DNA of 64,000 bases from Oscillospiraceae bacterium (GTDB lineage Bacteria > Bacillota > Clostridia > Oscillospirales > Ruminococcaceae): positions 124,001-188,000 of the forward strand of contig JAFYQD010000008.1 in NCBI GenBank assembly GCA_017547245.1, written 5' to 3'. Shown one piece after another: positions 42,345-51,018 of the stretch. Both the position numbers and the translations under genes were made by a program. How positions within the stretch are numbered: the first letter of the stretch is position 1; each line of letters begins with the position of its first letter. Below the pieces are notes generated by a model, which saw nothing but the letters and a program-made list of their open reading frames with translations, was not told the origin of the DNA and did not search any database.

Positions 42345-42749
42345 GGCGCAGCCTCCTTTCACAGTCATCATATCACATTTCCAAAAAGGCGGCCAGCAGT
42401 ATGAAGCATATACATCGGATTATTCGAAAAAAAGATTGCGACCCGACAAGGTGTCTCAACTTTTTGTTGAATCTAAACCGGTTGATTTTTATAAACGCTT
42501 ACATCAGCTTTGAAAAAACCGAAGGCTGAAAAAGTGTGGCAGAGAGGGCGTTTTCCACACTTTCAACTGAGTTTTCAACATAATCATGCCCGATGAAAAA
42601 GAAACAATGTTCTTGCTGGGTTTACAATTTGTATATTCACCCGGCGCATAAACCACTTTAAAGGGCGAAATATTTGTACCAAAGGGAATAAACAGCAGCC
42701 AAGAAAGTAAAACTAAAACCAGTTGAAAAAGGAAAGCGGGGGCAGAGCA
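42345..42749. other. 405-nt intergenic region with DnaA-box-like 9-mers
   Basis: There is no gene here. The striking part is 42551-42580, where TTTTCCACA, CTTTCAACT and TTTTCAACA follow one another; on the other strand these read like the degenerate DnaA-type boxes found near Firmicute origins. An AACCGGTT palindrome flanked by AATC/GATT lies at about 42470. No dnaA, dnaN or rpmH is nearby, so I do not call an origin. Confidence 0.35.
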
Positions 42750-43010
42750 ATGGTACGGGGCGTAAACAAAAAAATGGTGGAAGTGGTGGAGATGGACCAC
42801 GAGTATTTTGAACGGGCAATTCTGATTGTTCGCGAGATGCAGCAGGAACAGGATGAACCCATGTTGCGTCAGGAGGCCAGCCGATATATCAAAAATCTTC
42901 GGTACCGTCCATCGGGCAAAAAGCTGCTGGCCGGTCGTGCCCTTGCGTTGTTTCGGCTGGGCGGCGCCGCGGCGGCAGGGGCGGCTTTGATGGCGCTGCT
43001 GCATCCCTGA
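42750..43010 (+). CDS. Small conserved clostridial protein of unknown function
   Basis: The 86-residue protein opens with VRGVNKKMVEVVEMDHEYFERAILIVRE, a pattern I recall in uncharacterised short proteins of Clostridia, then a basic central helix (ASRYIKNLRYRPSGKKLL) and a C-terminal hydrophobic stretch (about residues 66-83, LGGAAAAGAALMALL) that could be a membrane anchor. The start at 42750 is uncertain; the frame extends up to 42723. No function can be proposed. Confidence 0.65.
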   Translation: MVRGVNKKMVEVVEMDHEYFERAILIVREMQQEQDEPMLRQEASRYIKNLRYRPSGKKLLAGRALALFRLGGAAAAGAALMALLHP

Positions 43011-43071
43011 AAAACGGCAGAATGAAAAGAAAAATAAATCTAACTAATTTGTGAATTCCTGTCATTCGTCT

Positions 43072-43099
43072 TTCACAAACAGTCATAATATGGTATAAT
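43072..43099 (+). promoter_or_regulatory. Promoter of the rlmB operon
   Basis: TTCACA (43072-43077), a 16-nt spacer and an extended -10 TGGTATAAT (TATAAT at 43094-43099). Confidence 0.75.
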
Positions 43100-43100
43100 A

Positions 43101-43114
43101 ACTCTAATTAGAGT
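43101..43114. promoter_or_regulatory. Perfect 14-bp palindrome at the rlmB transcription start
   Basis: ACTCTAATTAGAGT is its own reverse complement and begins two bases after the -10 box, so it covers the expected +1. A bound dimeric repressor would block polymerase. The cognate regulator is unknown. Confidence 0.55.
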
Positions 43115-43162
43115 ATATTTTGTCCCTGCCCACCACAAGGGGTAGGGGTTAAGGAGAAAAAT

Positions 43163-43942
43163 ATGGAAGAAAGACAGAAGCCCAATCGTGACGAAAATAT
43201 AGTGGCCGGCCGCAACGCTGTGGCCGAGCTGCTTCGCTCGGGTCGAGAAATCGACAGTCTTTACATACAAAAGGGCGAACTGAAGGGCAGCGCCGTCTCG
43301 TTGGTGGCCAAGGCTCGCCAACAGGGCATTCCCGTCAAGGAAGCCGACAGCCGCAAGCTGGACTTTATGTGCGGCGGTGTAAACCATCAGGGCATAATCG
43401 CCGTGGCGGCCGCCTGGAGCTATGCCGAACTTTCGGATATTCTGGAGTCGGCAGGGGACAGCCCCTTTTTGGTGGTTTGTGACCATCTGGAAGATCCCCA
43501 CAACCTGGGCGCAGTCATCCGTACTGCCGAAGCCGCGGGCGCCCATGGTGTTATCATTCCCAAGCGCGGCGGTGTGGGTTTGACCACCGCTGTGGCCAAA
43601 GCTTCGGCCGGTGCGGTAGAGCACCTGCCCGTGGCCCGTGTGGCCAACATTGCCTCTACCGTAAAGGAACTGCAGAAAAAGGGCATTTGGGTCTATTGTG
43701 CCGATATGGACGGCCAGCCCTGGTGTTCCACCGACTATTCGGGCGGTGTGGCTCTGGTGGTGGGCAGCGAAGGTCAGGGCGTCAGCCGCATTGTGCGTGA
43801 GGCCTGTGACGCTACCGTAGCACTGCCCATGTTGGGACAGGTCAATTCGCTGAATGCCTCGGTGGCTGCTGGCATCATTCTCTATGAAATTTGCCGCCAG
43901 CGTCAGGGCATCAATCCCATTGTTCCCAAGAAAAAAGCCTGA
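43163..43942 (+). CDS. rlmB: 23S rRNA (guanosine-2251-2'-O)-methyltransferase (SpoU family)
   Basis: The 259-residue SPOUT enzyme has an N-terminal substrate-binding domain (VAGRNAVAELLRSGREI) and the three SpoU motifs: DPHNLGAVIRTAEAAG, LVVGSEGQGVSRIVREACD and LGQVNSLNASVAAGIILYE, which form the trefoil-knot SAM site. RlmB methylates G2251 in the ribosomal P-loop; related TrmH-family enzymes have other targets, so the substrate is by family resemblance. The gene starts after AAGGAG and is followed after 66 nt by the P-type-ATPase-like gene with no terminator between. Confidence 0.9.
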   Translation: MEERQKPNRDENIVAGRNAVAELLRSGREIDSLYIQKGELKGSAVSLVAKARQQGIPVKEADSRKLDFMCGGVNHQGIIAVAAAWSYAELSDILESAGDSPFLVVCDHLEDPHNLGAVIRTAEAAGAHGVIIPKRGGVGLTTAVAKASAGAVEHLPVARVANIASTVKELQKKGIWVYCADMDGQPWCSTDYSGGVALVVGSEGQGVSRIVREACDATVALPMLGQVNSLNASVAAGIILYEICRQRQGINPIVPKKKA

Positions 43943-44008
43943 ACAGTGCCGGCTGTGCAATGGCCGGACAGTAAAGTTTGACATCATAAGTGATGCACGG
44001 AGGTTGTC

Positions 44009-46327
44009 ATGAGTAAGGGTTACAATGTAGACGATATCCTGCGGGAAATCGAAGAACGAAAGCGTGCCAGAGATAACCTTGTTCAGTCAAGCCGCGCTGC
44101 GGCAGAAGCACCCCAGCCGGTGGTTCGTGAGGTGCAGCAGCCTGTTCCCCAGCCGGTGGTTCGTGAGGTGCAGCAGCCCGTTCCCCAGCCGGTGGTTCAT
44201 GAGGTACAGCAGCCTGTCCGTCAGGAGGCCCGCCGTCCGTCGCACAACCGTTTGGGCGACGATTTTGACTGGGGACTGAAGGACCGTCCCCGCCGTCAGC
44301 CCAGAACAATATCGGTTGAGGAAGATATGGACATTCAGGCAACCCAGTCCTGGTCTGCCGCTGATGTTGCCCCAAAGCAGGAAGAACAAAAAGAAAACTT
44401 TGTCATCGACTGGTCGGAAGAAGAGCCTGCCTCGGGCTTTGATGCCCGCAGCGAAGATACCCGTGTGGATATTCCTGTTCCACGGGGCTTTGGCTCCAAG
44501 GTAATGGCCGGTGAATTTGGCGGCGGCGGTCTGGAACCCGAGGAGGGTGACAGCCTTTATGACGACCGGGAAGATTTTGAGGACGATGAGGATATGCTGG
44601 AATACCGCAGCCCTGCCGATGCACGCGTGGTGTGGCAGGATCTGGTAAGCCAGAAATCGGGATTGCTGGTTCGTTTGATGATGACCGGCCTGTGCGGTCT
44701 GGTGCTTACCTATCTGGCGCTTTCCTACGAATATCCTCTGCCTTTGCCCACCTTCCTCTGGCCCGAAACCCATCTTCGCACCTACTTTATTGTCAACATG
44801 GTGCTTACAGCCCTTGCTGTGCTGATCAACAGCAACACCGTTGGCGGAGGACTTATCTCGCTGATCACCTTCAAGGCAGATAACGATGCCTTTGCGGCGA
44901 TGGCCAGCATTGCCTCGCTGGTTCAATCGGTGGCGCTGCTGGTGGCCCCCGAACGATTTGCCGGATCCGGACTGCATTTCTATACCCCCGTTGCAGTGAT
45001 GATCCTCTTCTTCAACATTATCGGCAAGATGTCTTTCGCAGGGCGCATCATGCGCAATTTCCGTACTGTGGCAGGGGAACGCCGTGCCCACAGTGCCACC
45101 ATGCTGGTAAGCAGCAAGGAAATGGCCCGTGATATGACCCGTGGTCAGAATCTTGATTTCCCCCAGATTGTTTATTCGGTCAAAACCGGTTTCTTTTCCA
45201 ACTTCCTTGAGCTTTCTTACGAGGAAGATTATTCGGACGGCGTAGCCCGTGTGCTGGCTCCTGTTTCTTTTATCGCCAGCCTGTTGGTGGCTTTGGTGTC
45301 CTTCCTGTTCAACAAGAATGCCTTCACTGCTCTTTCGGTTTTTGCGGCTTCGGCCTGCATCTGTGCTCCTGTTGGTGCTCAGCTGGTGGGCAATCTTCCT
45401 CAGGGGCGTCTTTCCAAGGTGCTCAGCCGTGAGGGCGCCATGGTGTCCGGCTACGGCGCAGTGGACCGTCTCAGCCGTGCCAATGCCGTTGCAATGCGCT
45501 GCTCCGACCTTTTCCCTGCCGAAAGCATCACCCTGCACCGCATCAAAACCTTCCGCCGCACCGCACTGGACGAAGCCATTATCGATGCGGCCAGCGTTAT
45601 CTGCAGCTGTGAATCCACCCTCAGCGGTATCTTTAACCAGATGGTGGGCGGCCGTACCGATATGCTCAAGCCGGTGGAAAACCTGGTCTGCGAAGACGGC
45701 ATGGGCCTTTCGGCCTGGGTCAGCGGCAAGCGGGTGCTGATCGGCAACCGTGAGCTGATGCACCAGCATGGCATTGAACTGCCCGGTTGGGAAGTGGAAT
45801 CCCAGCTGCAGCTGGAAGGCAGCAATCTGCTGTATCTGGCCAACTCGGGTCAGCTGACAGCGATTTATGTGCTCGGCTATGGCTGCAACCGGGATATTGC
45901 CGAAGCGCTGGAGGAACTGGCCGACCGTGATATGACCCTTGTGGTATATACCACCGACCCCAACATCACCCCCGGCCTGATTGACAGCGTTCTGGGTTAT
46001 CCTGCGGAACTTGTCAAGATTTTGCCGGCAAAGCTGCACAACAGTTTTGAAGAACTGACCCAGTCCCGTGAGTCTGTTCCGGCATACACTGCCCACAACG
46101 GCGGTGTAGACCAGTTTGTTTATACCATAACCGCAGCCGAAAACTGCCGCAGCGCCATCACCTTCGGCGCCATACTGCAGCTGGTATTTGTCATTGTGGG
46201 TTTTGCACTGATTACCTTTATGGCTTTCATGCAGAAAATCAGCGTAATCTCCTGGATGCTGGTAGGGCTGTTCCAGCTGGTTTGCGGCATGTTGGCCTGC
46301 CTGCTGCCCAACATGCGCAGGCTGTAA
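44009..46327 (+). CDS. P1B-type-ATPase-like membrane pseudoenzyme with disordered N-terminal domain
   Basis: The 772-residue protein has about 210 polar, acidic N-terminal residues with three 12-residue PQPVVREVQQPV repeats, then membrane helices and a region following the order of a metal-transporting P-type ATPase. Two helices near 415-460 include SACICAPVG (Cys450-Ile-Cys452) where P1B pumps have CPC. Next comes GAMVSGYGAVDRLSRANAVAM, matching the helix before DKTGT, but the phosphorylation site reads RCSDLFP (Arg497 at the Asp position). A nucleotide-domain-like GMGLSAWVSGKRVLIGNRELM and a HAD-like tail follow, then two final helices. Pumping is therefore unlikely. No TGES actuator motif is recognisable. 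Confidence 0.72.
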   Translation: MSKGYNVDDILREIEERKRARDNLVQSSRAAAEAPQPVVREVQQPVPQPVVREVQQPVPQPVVHEVQQPVRQEARRPSHNRLGDDFDWGLKDRPRRQPRTISVEEDMDIQATQSWSAADVAPKQEEQKENFVIDWSEEEPASGFDARSEDTRVDIPVPRGFGSKVMAGEFGGGGLEPEEGDSLYDDREDFEDDEDMLEYRSPADARVVWQDLVSQKSGLLVRLMMTGLCGLVLTYLALSYEYPLPLPTFLWPETHLRTYFIVNMVLTALAVLINSNTVGGGLISLITFKADNDAFAAMASIASLVQSVALLVAPERFAGSGLHFYTPVAVMILFFNIIGKMSFAGRIMRNFRTVAGERRAHSATMLVSSKEMARDMTRGQNLDFPQIVYSVKTGFFSNFLELSYEEDYSDGVARVLAPVSFIASLLVALVSFLFNKNAFTALSVFAASACICAPVGAQLVGNLPQGRLSKVLSREGAMVSGYGAVDRLSRANAVAMRCSDLFPAESITLHRIKTFRRTALDEAIIDAASVICSCESTLSGIFNQMVGGRTDMLKPVENLVCEDGMGLSAWVSGKRVLIGNRELMHQHGIELPGWEVESQLQLEGSNLLYLANSGQLTAIYVLGYGCNRDIAEALEELADRDMTLVVYTTDPNITPGLIDSVLGYPAELVKILPAKLHNSFEELTQSRESVPAYTAHNGGVDQFVYTITAAENCRSAITFGAILQLVFVIVGFALITFMAFMQKISVISWMLVGLFQLVCGMLACLLPNMRRL
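44111..44218 (+). repeat. Three tandem 36-bp coding repeats (PQPVVREVQQPV)
   Basis: Three in-frame 36-bp copies encode a Pro/Val/Gln-rich 12-residue unit in the disordered N-terminal part; the third copy has His for Arg. The copies are nearly identical in DNA, so expansion is recent and length variation between strains is likely. Confidence 0.9.
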
Positions 46328-46387
46328 CCCACACCAAAGGGTAAAAAAGGGATGTTTTTCCAATACTATTGCACAATATGCACAATC

Positions 46388-46425
46388 AACCGCCCCTATT
46401 TTGTCAGTAGGGGCGGTTTTTTTTT
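46388..46425 (+). terminator. Terminator after the P-type-ATPase-like gene
   Basis: The perfect 11-bp stem AACCGCCCCTA/TAGGGGCGGTT with a nine-base loop is followed by a T-run of nine. Confidence 0.95.
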
Positions 46426-46426
46426 A

Positions 46427-46455
46427 TTGCATTTCACCTGCCTTTTATGTATAAT
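46427..46455 (+). promoter_or_regulatory. Promoter of the EF-G-like gene
   Basis: TTGCAT (46427-46432), a 17-nt spacer and TATAAT (46450-46455). The leader is about 150 nt long; no known riboswitch was recognised in it. Confidence 0.75.
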
Positions 46456-46611
46456 TAGTCTGTGAGTTTATAAATGTGGGAATGGATTTTGTGCAAATTG
46501 ACAACCGTTTCCGCTGCCCGCAAAGCTGTGGGACCTATCATTTTCCAGCGATTGATAGCATAACAGGACTCAAAAAACTACTTTTTTGCTGGAGAAAAGG
46601 GGCTGTAAGTT

Positions 46612-48687
46612 ATGAAACAATATTTGGCAGGTAAAATCAGAAACGTTGCATTGGCCGGTCACGGCGGCTCGGGCAAGACTTCTCTGGCCGAGGCTCTGCT
46701 GTACAAGGCAGGCGCTGCTGACCGTCTTGGTAAAGTAGCCGATGGCAATACCATCTGCGACCACGATCCCGAAGAAATCAAGCGTCAGGTTTCGGTTTCT
46801 TCCGCTGTTGCTCCCTTTAACTGGGGCAGCGTAAAGATCAACCTTCTGGATACCCCCGGCCTGTTTGACTTTGCCACCGGCCTGTACGAAGGCGTACGTG
46901 CCGCTGAAAGTGTACTGATCGTTATCTCCGGTAAGTCGGGCGTAGCCGTTGGTGCCGAAAAGGCATTCAAGCTGGCCAACGACACCGGCAAGGCCAAGGC
47001 TTTCTTCGTTAACAAGATGGATAACGAACATGCCGATTTCTATAAGGTTCTGGAAGAACTCAAGACCGTATTTGGTCCTTCCGTATGTCCTCTGGTTGTT
47101 CCCGTTGTGGAAGACCATAAGGTAATCTGCTATGTAAACCTGGTTGACAACAAGGCTTACCAGTATGATGCCAAGGGCGAAGCCAAGGAAGTTCCCATGC
47201 CTGAACTGGGCCACCGTCTGGAAGGCCTGCAGGCTGCCATCAGCGAAGCCATTGCTGAAAATGACGAAGAACTGATGGAAAAGTACTTCTCCGGCGAACA
47301 GTTCACCCGTGACGAAATGCTGCGCGGCATCCATGCCGGTATCAAGGCCGGTACCATCGCTCCCGTATTCTGCGGCTCCGCCACCACTCTGGAAGGCGTA
47401 GACATGCTGCTGGACGCCATGGTTGACCATCTGCCTTCCGCTTGGGAAAGCGCCGGCGAAGTTGGCGAAGACGAAAACGGCGAAGCTGTTGAAGTTGAAT
47501 GCAACGACGATGCTCCTCTGGCTGCTGTCGTATTTAAGACCATCGCTGACCCCTTTGTTGGCAAGCTGTCCTTTGTTAAGGTAGTTGCCGGCAAGCTCTC
47601 CAGCGACCTGAGCCCTGTAAACGCCCGCACCGGCCAGCCCGAACGTCTGGGCAAGATCATCTACGTCAAGGGCAAAAAGCAGGAAGACACCGCTTTCATC
47701 GCCGCCGGCGACATCGGTGCCATCACCAAGCTGGACAAGGTATCCACCGGTGATACCCTGTGCGACGCCAAGCGCGTTGTATCCCTGACCGGTATCAACT
47801 TCCCCAACGCCTGCCTGACCATGGCTGTTAAGCCCAAGGGCAAGGGCGACGAAAGCAAGGTTGCTCAGGGCATCCTGCGTCTGATGGAAGAAGATCCCAC
47901 CATCACCTTTGAAAACGATGCCGAAACCCGTCAGCAGAAGCTGTCCGGTCTGGGCGAACAGCATCTGGACGTTATCCGTTCCAAGCTGGCTGCCAAGTTC
48001 GGCACTCAGATTGATCTGATCAAGCCTCGTGTAGCCTACCGCGAAACCATCCGCAAGAAGGTTGAAGTAGAAGGCAAGCACAAGAAGCAGTCGGGCGGCC
48101 ACGGCCAGTACGGTCACGTTTGGATCCGCTTTGAACCCAGCGAAGCCGAAGGTCTGGAATTTGCCGAAGAAGTAGTAGGCGGCCGCGTACCCAAGGGCTT
48201 CTTCCCCGCAGTTGAAAAGGGTCTGCAGGACTGCATCAAGCACGGCATGATCGCCGGCTACCCCATGGTAGGTCTGAAGGCTGTTCTGTACGATGGCTCC
48301 TACCACGATGTTGACTCCTCTGAAATGGCATTTAAGACTGCCGCTTCTCTGGCTTACAAGGCCGGTATCCCCAAGGCATCTCCCGTTCTGCTGGAACCCA
48401 TCGGCACCCTGAAGGCTCTGGTTCCCGATGCCAACACCGGCGACATGATCGGCGAGATGAACAAGCGCCGCGGCCGTGTAATGGGCATGAACCCCATGGG
48501 CGATGGCAACCAGGAAATTGAAGCTGAAGTTCCCATGGCCGAAATGCATGACTTCTCCATCTTCCTGCGTCAGCTGACCCAGGGCCGTGGCAGCTACACC
48601 CTGCAGTTCGAACGTTACGAACAGCTGCCCCAGATGCTGGAAGCTGCCGTTATCGCCGACGCAAAGGTCATGAACGAAGAAGAATAA
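46612..48687 (+). CDS. Elongation factor G-like translational GTPase (EF-G2 class)
   Basis: The 691-residue five-domain GTPase has the P-loop GHGGSGKTSLAEALL, LLDTPGLFDF (G3) and NKMD (G4), with domains II-V to the end. The P-loop and overall sequence match the second EF-G paralogue of Firmicutes (fusA2-like) and not the canonical fusA, which normally sits with rpsL-rpsG-tuf. The role of this class is not settled; translocation or ribosome rescue are possibilities. Codon use is strongly biased to GTT/GTA, CTG and TCC like pckA, suggesting strong expression. It is monocistronic between good promoter and terminator. Confidence 0.92.
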   Translation: MKQYLAGKIRNVALAGHGGSGKTSLAEALLYKAGAADRLGKVADGNTICDHDPEEIKRQVSVSSAVAPFNWGSVKINLLDTPGLFDFATGLYEGVRAAESVLIVISGKSGVAVGAEKAFKLANDTGKAKAFFVNKMDNEHADFYKVLEELKTVFGPSVCPLVVPVVEDHKVICYVNLVDNKAYQYDAKGEAKEVPMPELGHRLEGLQAAISEAIAENDEELMEKYFSGEQFTRDEMLRGIHAGIKAGTIAPVFCGSATTLEGVDMLLDAMVDHLPSAWESAGEVGEDENGEAVEVECNDDAPLAAVVFKTIADPFVGKLSFVKVVAGKLSSDLSPVNARTGQPERLGKIIYVKGKKQEDTAFIAAGDIGAITKLDKVSTGDTLCDAKRVVSLTGINFPNACLTMAVKPKGKGDESKVAQGILRLMEEDPTITFENDAETRQQKLSGLGEQHLDVIRSKLAAKFGTQIDLIKPRVAYRETIRKKVEVEGKHKKQSGGHGQYGHVWIRFEPSEAEGLEFAEEVVGGRVPKGFFPAVEKGLQDCIKHGMIAGYPMVGLKAVLYDGSYHDVDSSEMAFKTAASLAYKAGIPKASPVLLEPIGTLKALVPDANTGDMIGEMNKRRGRVMGMNPMGDGNQEIEAEVPMAEMHDFSIFLRQLTQGRGSYTLQFERYEQLPQMLEAAVIADAKVMNEEE

Positions 48688-48710
48688 TCTTCACAACCTG
48701 TCATCTACAT

Positions 48711-48745
48711 ACCGCCCCGTTCCTTGTTGAACGGGGCGGTTTTTG
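48711..48745 (+). terminator. Terminator of the EF-G-like gene
   Basis: The perfect 12-bp stem ACCGCCCCGTTC/GAACGGGGCGGT has a six-base loop and T-run. Confidence 0.95.
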
Positions 48746-49042
48746 TCGTTTTGGATGTAATTTTTGCCGGAATTGGCAGATGATTTCTCTATTCACCCTT
48801 TGTCCATATTTTCATGATATACTTGCCTTGTTTTTTGCGGGACAAGGCAAAAAACAGCCCCTCTTTGTGATATATGTCAATGCTTTAAAAGAATAAAGAC
48901 CAATTCTTAGATAAATTGCATTTAGGCATTTTTTTACCCCTTTTTCTGCCAAAACAGGGCAGTTATTACAGTTTTTTTGCTCTAAACTACGCCAAATGAC
49001 CAATTATTGATTGCATTCCCACATTTTTTTTTGATTTATATG
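48746..49042. other. AT-rich intergenic stretch without a gene
   Basis: The only structure seen is a 9-bp inverted repeat, TTGCCTTGT and ACAAGGCAA, at about 48826-48853 followed by A-runs. It could terminate an antisense transcript, but no minus-strand gene lies upstream of it. Nothing else is recognisable. Confidence 0.4.
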
Positions 49043-49071
49043 TTGCAATTGCACAAAAAATTATGTACAAT
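49043..49071 (+). promoter_or_regulatory. Promoter of the CdaR/PucR-type regulator with palindromic -35
   Basis: TTGCAA (49043-49048), a 17-nt spacer and TACAAT (49066-49071). The -35 box overlaps the perfect palindrome TGCAATTGCA (49044-49053), a possible autoregulatory site. Confidence 0.65.
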
Positions 49072-49133
49072 GGTCGTAGCTAACGTATCTGACAGAATGC
49101 ACAAACCGAATTTAGACAAAGAGGGGTACAATT

Positions 49134-50219
49134 ATGTCGAACAGATTATTCCAGGGTCTGGTACATCAGATGAGAGACTGCATAGACCGAGTAATCGGCG
49201 TTGTGGACGAAACCGGCACCATCATTGCCTGCAGCGATCTTTCCCGCATTGGTGAGGTCAGTGATTATCTGGCCATTGACCTTGGCGAGAACAACGATGT
49301 GTTTGTACGTGACGGCAATACATACAAGCCTTTCGGGTCTAAGATGACTACCGAATATGCTGTATTTGTAGGCGGCAATGACGAAGCTGCCGAAAAGTAT
49401 TGCAATCTGCTGGCTGTTTCGCTTTCCAACATCAAGCAGTATTACGACGAAAAGTATGACCGCAACAACTTTATCAAGAATGTTATTCTGGACAACATTC
49501 TGCCCGGCGATATCTATGTAAAGGCACGTGAACTGCACTTTGGCACCGACGTAAACCGCGTTGTGCTGCTGATCCGCATTGTTTCGGCCAACGATATTTC
49601 GGCCTTTGATGTCATCCAGAATCTCTTCCCCGATAAGCAGAAGGATTTTGTTTTCAACATCAGCGAAAGCGACATCGTTCTGGTCAAGGAAATCAAGAAC
49701 GGCATCGACTCCAAGGATCTGGAAAAGCTTGCCCGTTCCATCGTGGATACCCTTGGCAGCGAATTCTACACCAAGGTAGTGGTTGGCATCGGTACCGTGG
49801 TTACCGGCGTAAAGGACCTGTCCCGTTCCTTCAAGGAAGCTCAGGTAGCTTTGGAAGTCGGCAAGGTATTTGATACCGAAAAGCTGATTGTCAGCTATGA
49901 CAACCTGGGCATTGCCCGTATCATCTATCAGCTGCCCACCTCGCTGTGCGAAATGTTCCTCAAGGAAGTATTCAAGAAGGGCTCCATCGAAAGCCTGGAC
50001 CAGGAAACTCTGTTTACCATCCAGAAGTTCTTTGAAAACAACTTGAACGTTTCCGAAACTTCGCGCAAGCTGTTTGTACACCGCAACACTTTGGTGTACC
50101 GTCTTGAAAAGATCAAGAAGCTGACCGGCCTTGACCTGCGTGAATTTGACCATGCCATCATCTTCAAGGTGGCTTTGATGGTCAAAAAGTATCTGACAGC
50201 CAACCCTGTCAAGTATTAA
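49134..50219 (+). CDS. CdaR/PucR-family transcriptional regulator
   Basis: The 361-residue protein has an N-terminal sensory region (about 1-130, with VIGVVDETGTIIACSDLSRIGE resembling the diacid-recognition domain of CdaR), a central GGDEF-like/CdaR domain (VVLLIRIVSANDI, SFKEAQVALEVG) and the C-terminal PucR-type HTH (FFENNLNVSETSRKLFVHRNTLVYRLEKIKKLTGLDLREFDHAI region). The effector could be a sugar acid or related metabolite. No catabolic gene adjoins it; it is alone between the EF-G gene and ftsE. A GC hairpin follows its stop. Confidence 0.85.
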   Translation: MSNRLFQGLVHQMRDCIDRVIGVVDETGTIIACSDLSRIGEVSDYLAIDLGENNDVFVRDGNTYKPFGSKMTTEYAVFVGGNDEAAEKYCNLLAVSLSNIKQYYDEKYDRNNFIKNVILDNILPGDIYVKARELHFGTDVNRVVLLIRIVSANDISAFDVIQNLFPDKQKDFVFNISESDIVLVKEIKNGIDSKDLEKLARSIVDTLGSEFYTKVVVGIGTVVTGVKDLSRSFKEAQVALEVGKVFDTEKLIVSYDNLGIARIIYQLPTSLCEMFLKEVFKKGSIESLDQETLFTIQKFFENNLNVSETSRKLFVHRNTLVYRLEKIKKLTGLDLREFDHAIIFKVALMVKKYLTANPVKY

Positions 50220-50238
50220 GACTTAGAATCCTGACTTC

Positions 50239-50262
50239 GGGGCGGAAAGTTTCTTTCCGCCC
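50239..50262 (+). terminator. Hairpin after the regulator gene
   Basis: GGGCGGAAAG/CTTTCCGCCC is a perfect 10-bp stem with a three-base loop, but there is no U-tract, so termination is uncertain. Confidence 0.5.
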
Positions 50263-50334
50263 TCATCGTTGCAGACAGAAGGAAGGCCCGTGGGCTTTCG
50301 GCAAAATACCAAAGCTGCAAGGCGGTGATTTCCT

Positions 50335-51018
50335 TTGATACACTTTGACCATGTTACAAAGACATATCCAAACGGCACCCTTGCACTGGATGACGTAAGT
50401 TTGAAGGTGGAAAAGGGCGAGTTTGTGTTTATAGTCGGCCATTCGGGCGCCGGCAAATCCACCCTGATCAAAATGTTGCTGAGGGAAGAAATCCCCAACT
50501 CCGGCCGCGTGGAAGTAAACGGCTATAATCTGGTGAAGATGAAGCGCCGCCAGATTCCTCTTTTCCGCCGCGGCATCGGCGTGGTTTTTCAGGATTTTCG
50601 GCTTATCCCCAACATGACGGTTTACGACAATGTAGCTTTTGCCCTGCGTGTTACCGACGTTTCCCCCAAGTTTATCCGCAGACGTGTTCCTTACATATTG
50701 GATCTGGTCGACCTTTCGGGAAAGGCCAAATGCATGCCCAACGAACTTTCGGGCGGCGAACAGCAGCGTGTGGCACTGGCCCGTGCGCTGGTCAACAACC
50801 CTTCGCTGCTGATTGCGGACGAACCCACCGGCAACATTGATCCCCAGCTTTCTTACGAAATTGTTGATCTGCTTTCCGAAATCAACAAATGCGGCACCAC
50901 TGTGCTGATGGTAACCCATGAACATGATCTGGTGGCCGAATTCAACAAGCGTGTTATCACCCTCCGCGACGGGCAGATTGTGGCCGACTCGGCCGCCCGG
51001 GGAAGGAGGTTTGTATGA
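50335..51018 (+). CDS. ftsE: Cell division ATP-binding protein FtsE
   Basis: FtsE is the ATPase of FtsEX, which controls peptidoglycan hydrolases at the septum or lateral wall. The 227-residue ABC protein starts at TTG. It has the Walker A (VGHSGAGKSTLIK), the Q-loop (VFQDFRLIPNMTVYDNVAF), the signature LSGGEQQRVALARAL and Walker B (LLIADEPTGNIDP), all intact. The stop overlaps the ftsX start (ATGA). It begins an ftsE-ftsX-M23-S41 order conserved in Firmicutes. Confidence 0.97.
   Translation: MIHFDHVTKTYPNGTLALDDVSLKVEKGEFVFIVGHSGAGKSTLIKMLLREEIPNSGRVEVNGYNLVKMKRRQIPLFRRGIGVVFQDFRLIPNMTVYDNVAFALRVTDVSPKFIRRRVPYILDLVDLSGKAKCMPNELSGGEQQRVALARALVNNPSLLIADEPTGNIDPQLSYEIVDLLSEINKCGTTVLMVTHEHDLVAEFNKRVITLRDGQIVADSAARGRRFV

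Noticed and set aside
42345..42749. Replication origin
   Set aside because: DnaA-box-like 9-mers are present but there is no dnaA/dnaN/rpmH context, no AT-rich unwinding element and no skew information.
44111..44218. Regular 36-bp repeats considered as a CRISPR-like array
   Set aside because: The copies are directly adjacent with no spacers and translate in frame to a 12-residue repeat inside a gene.
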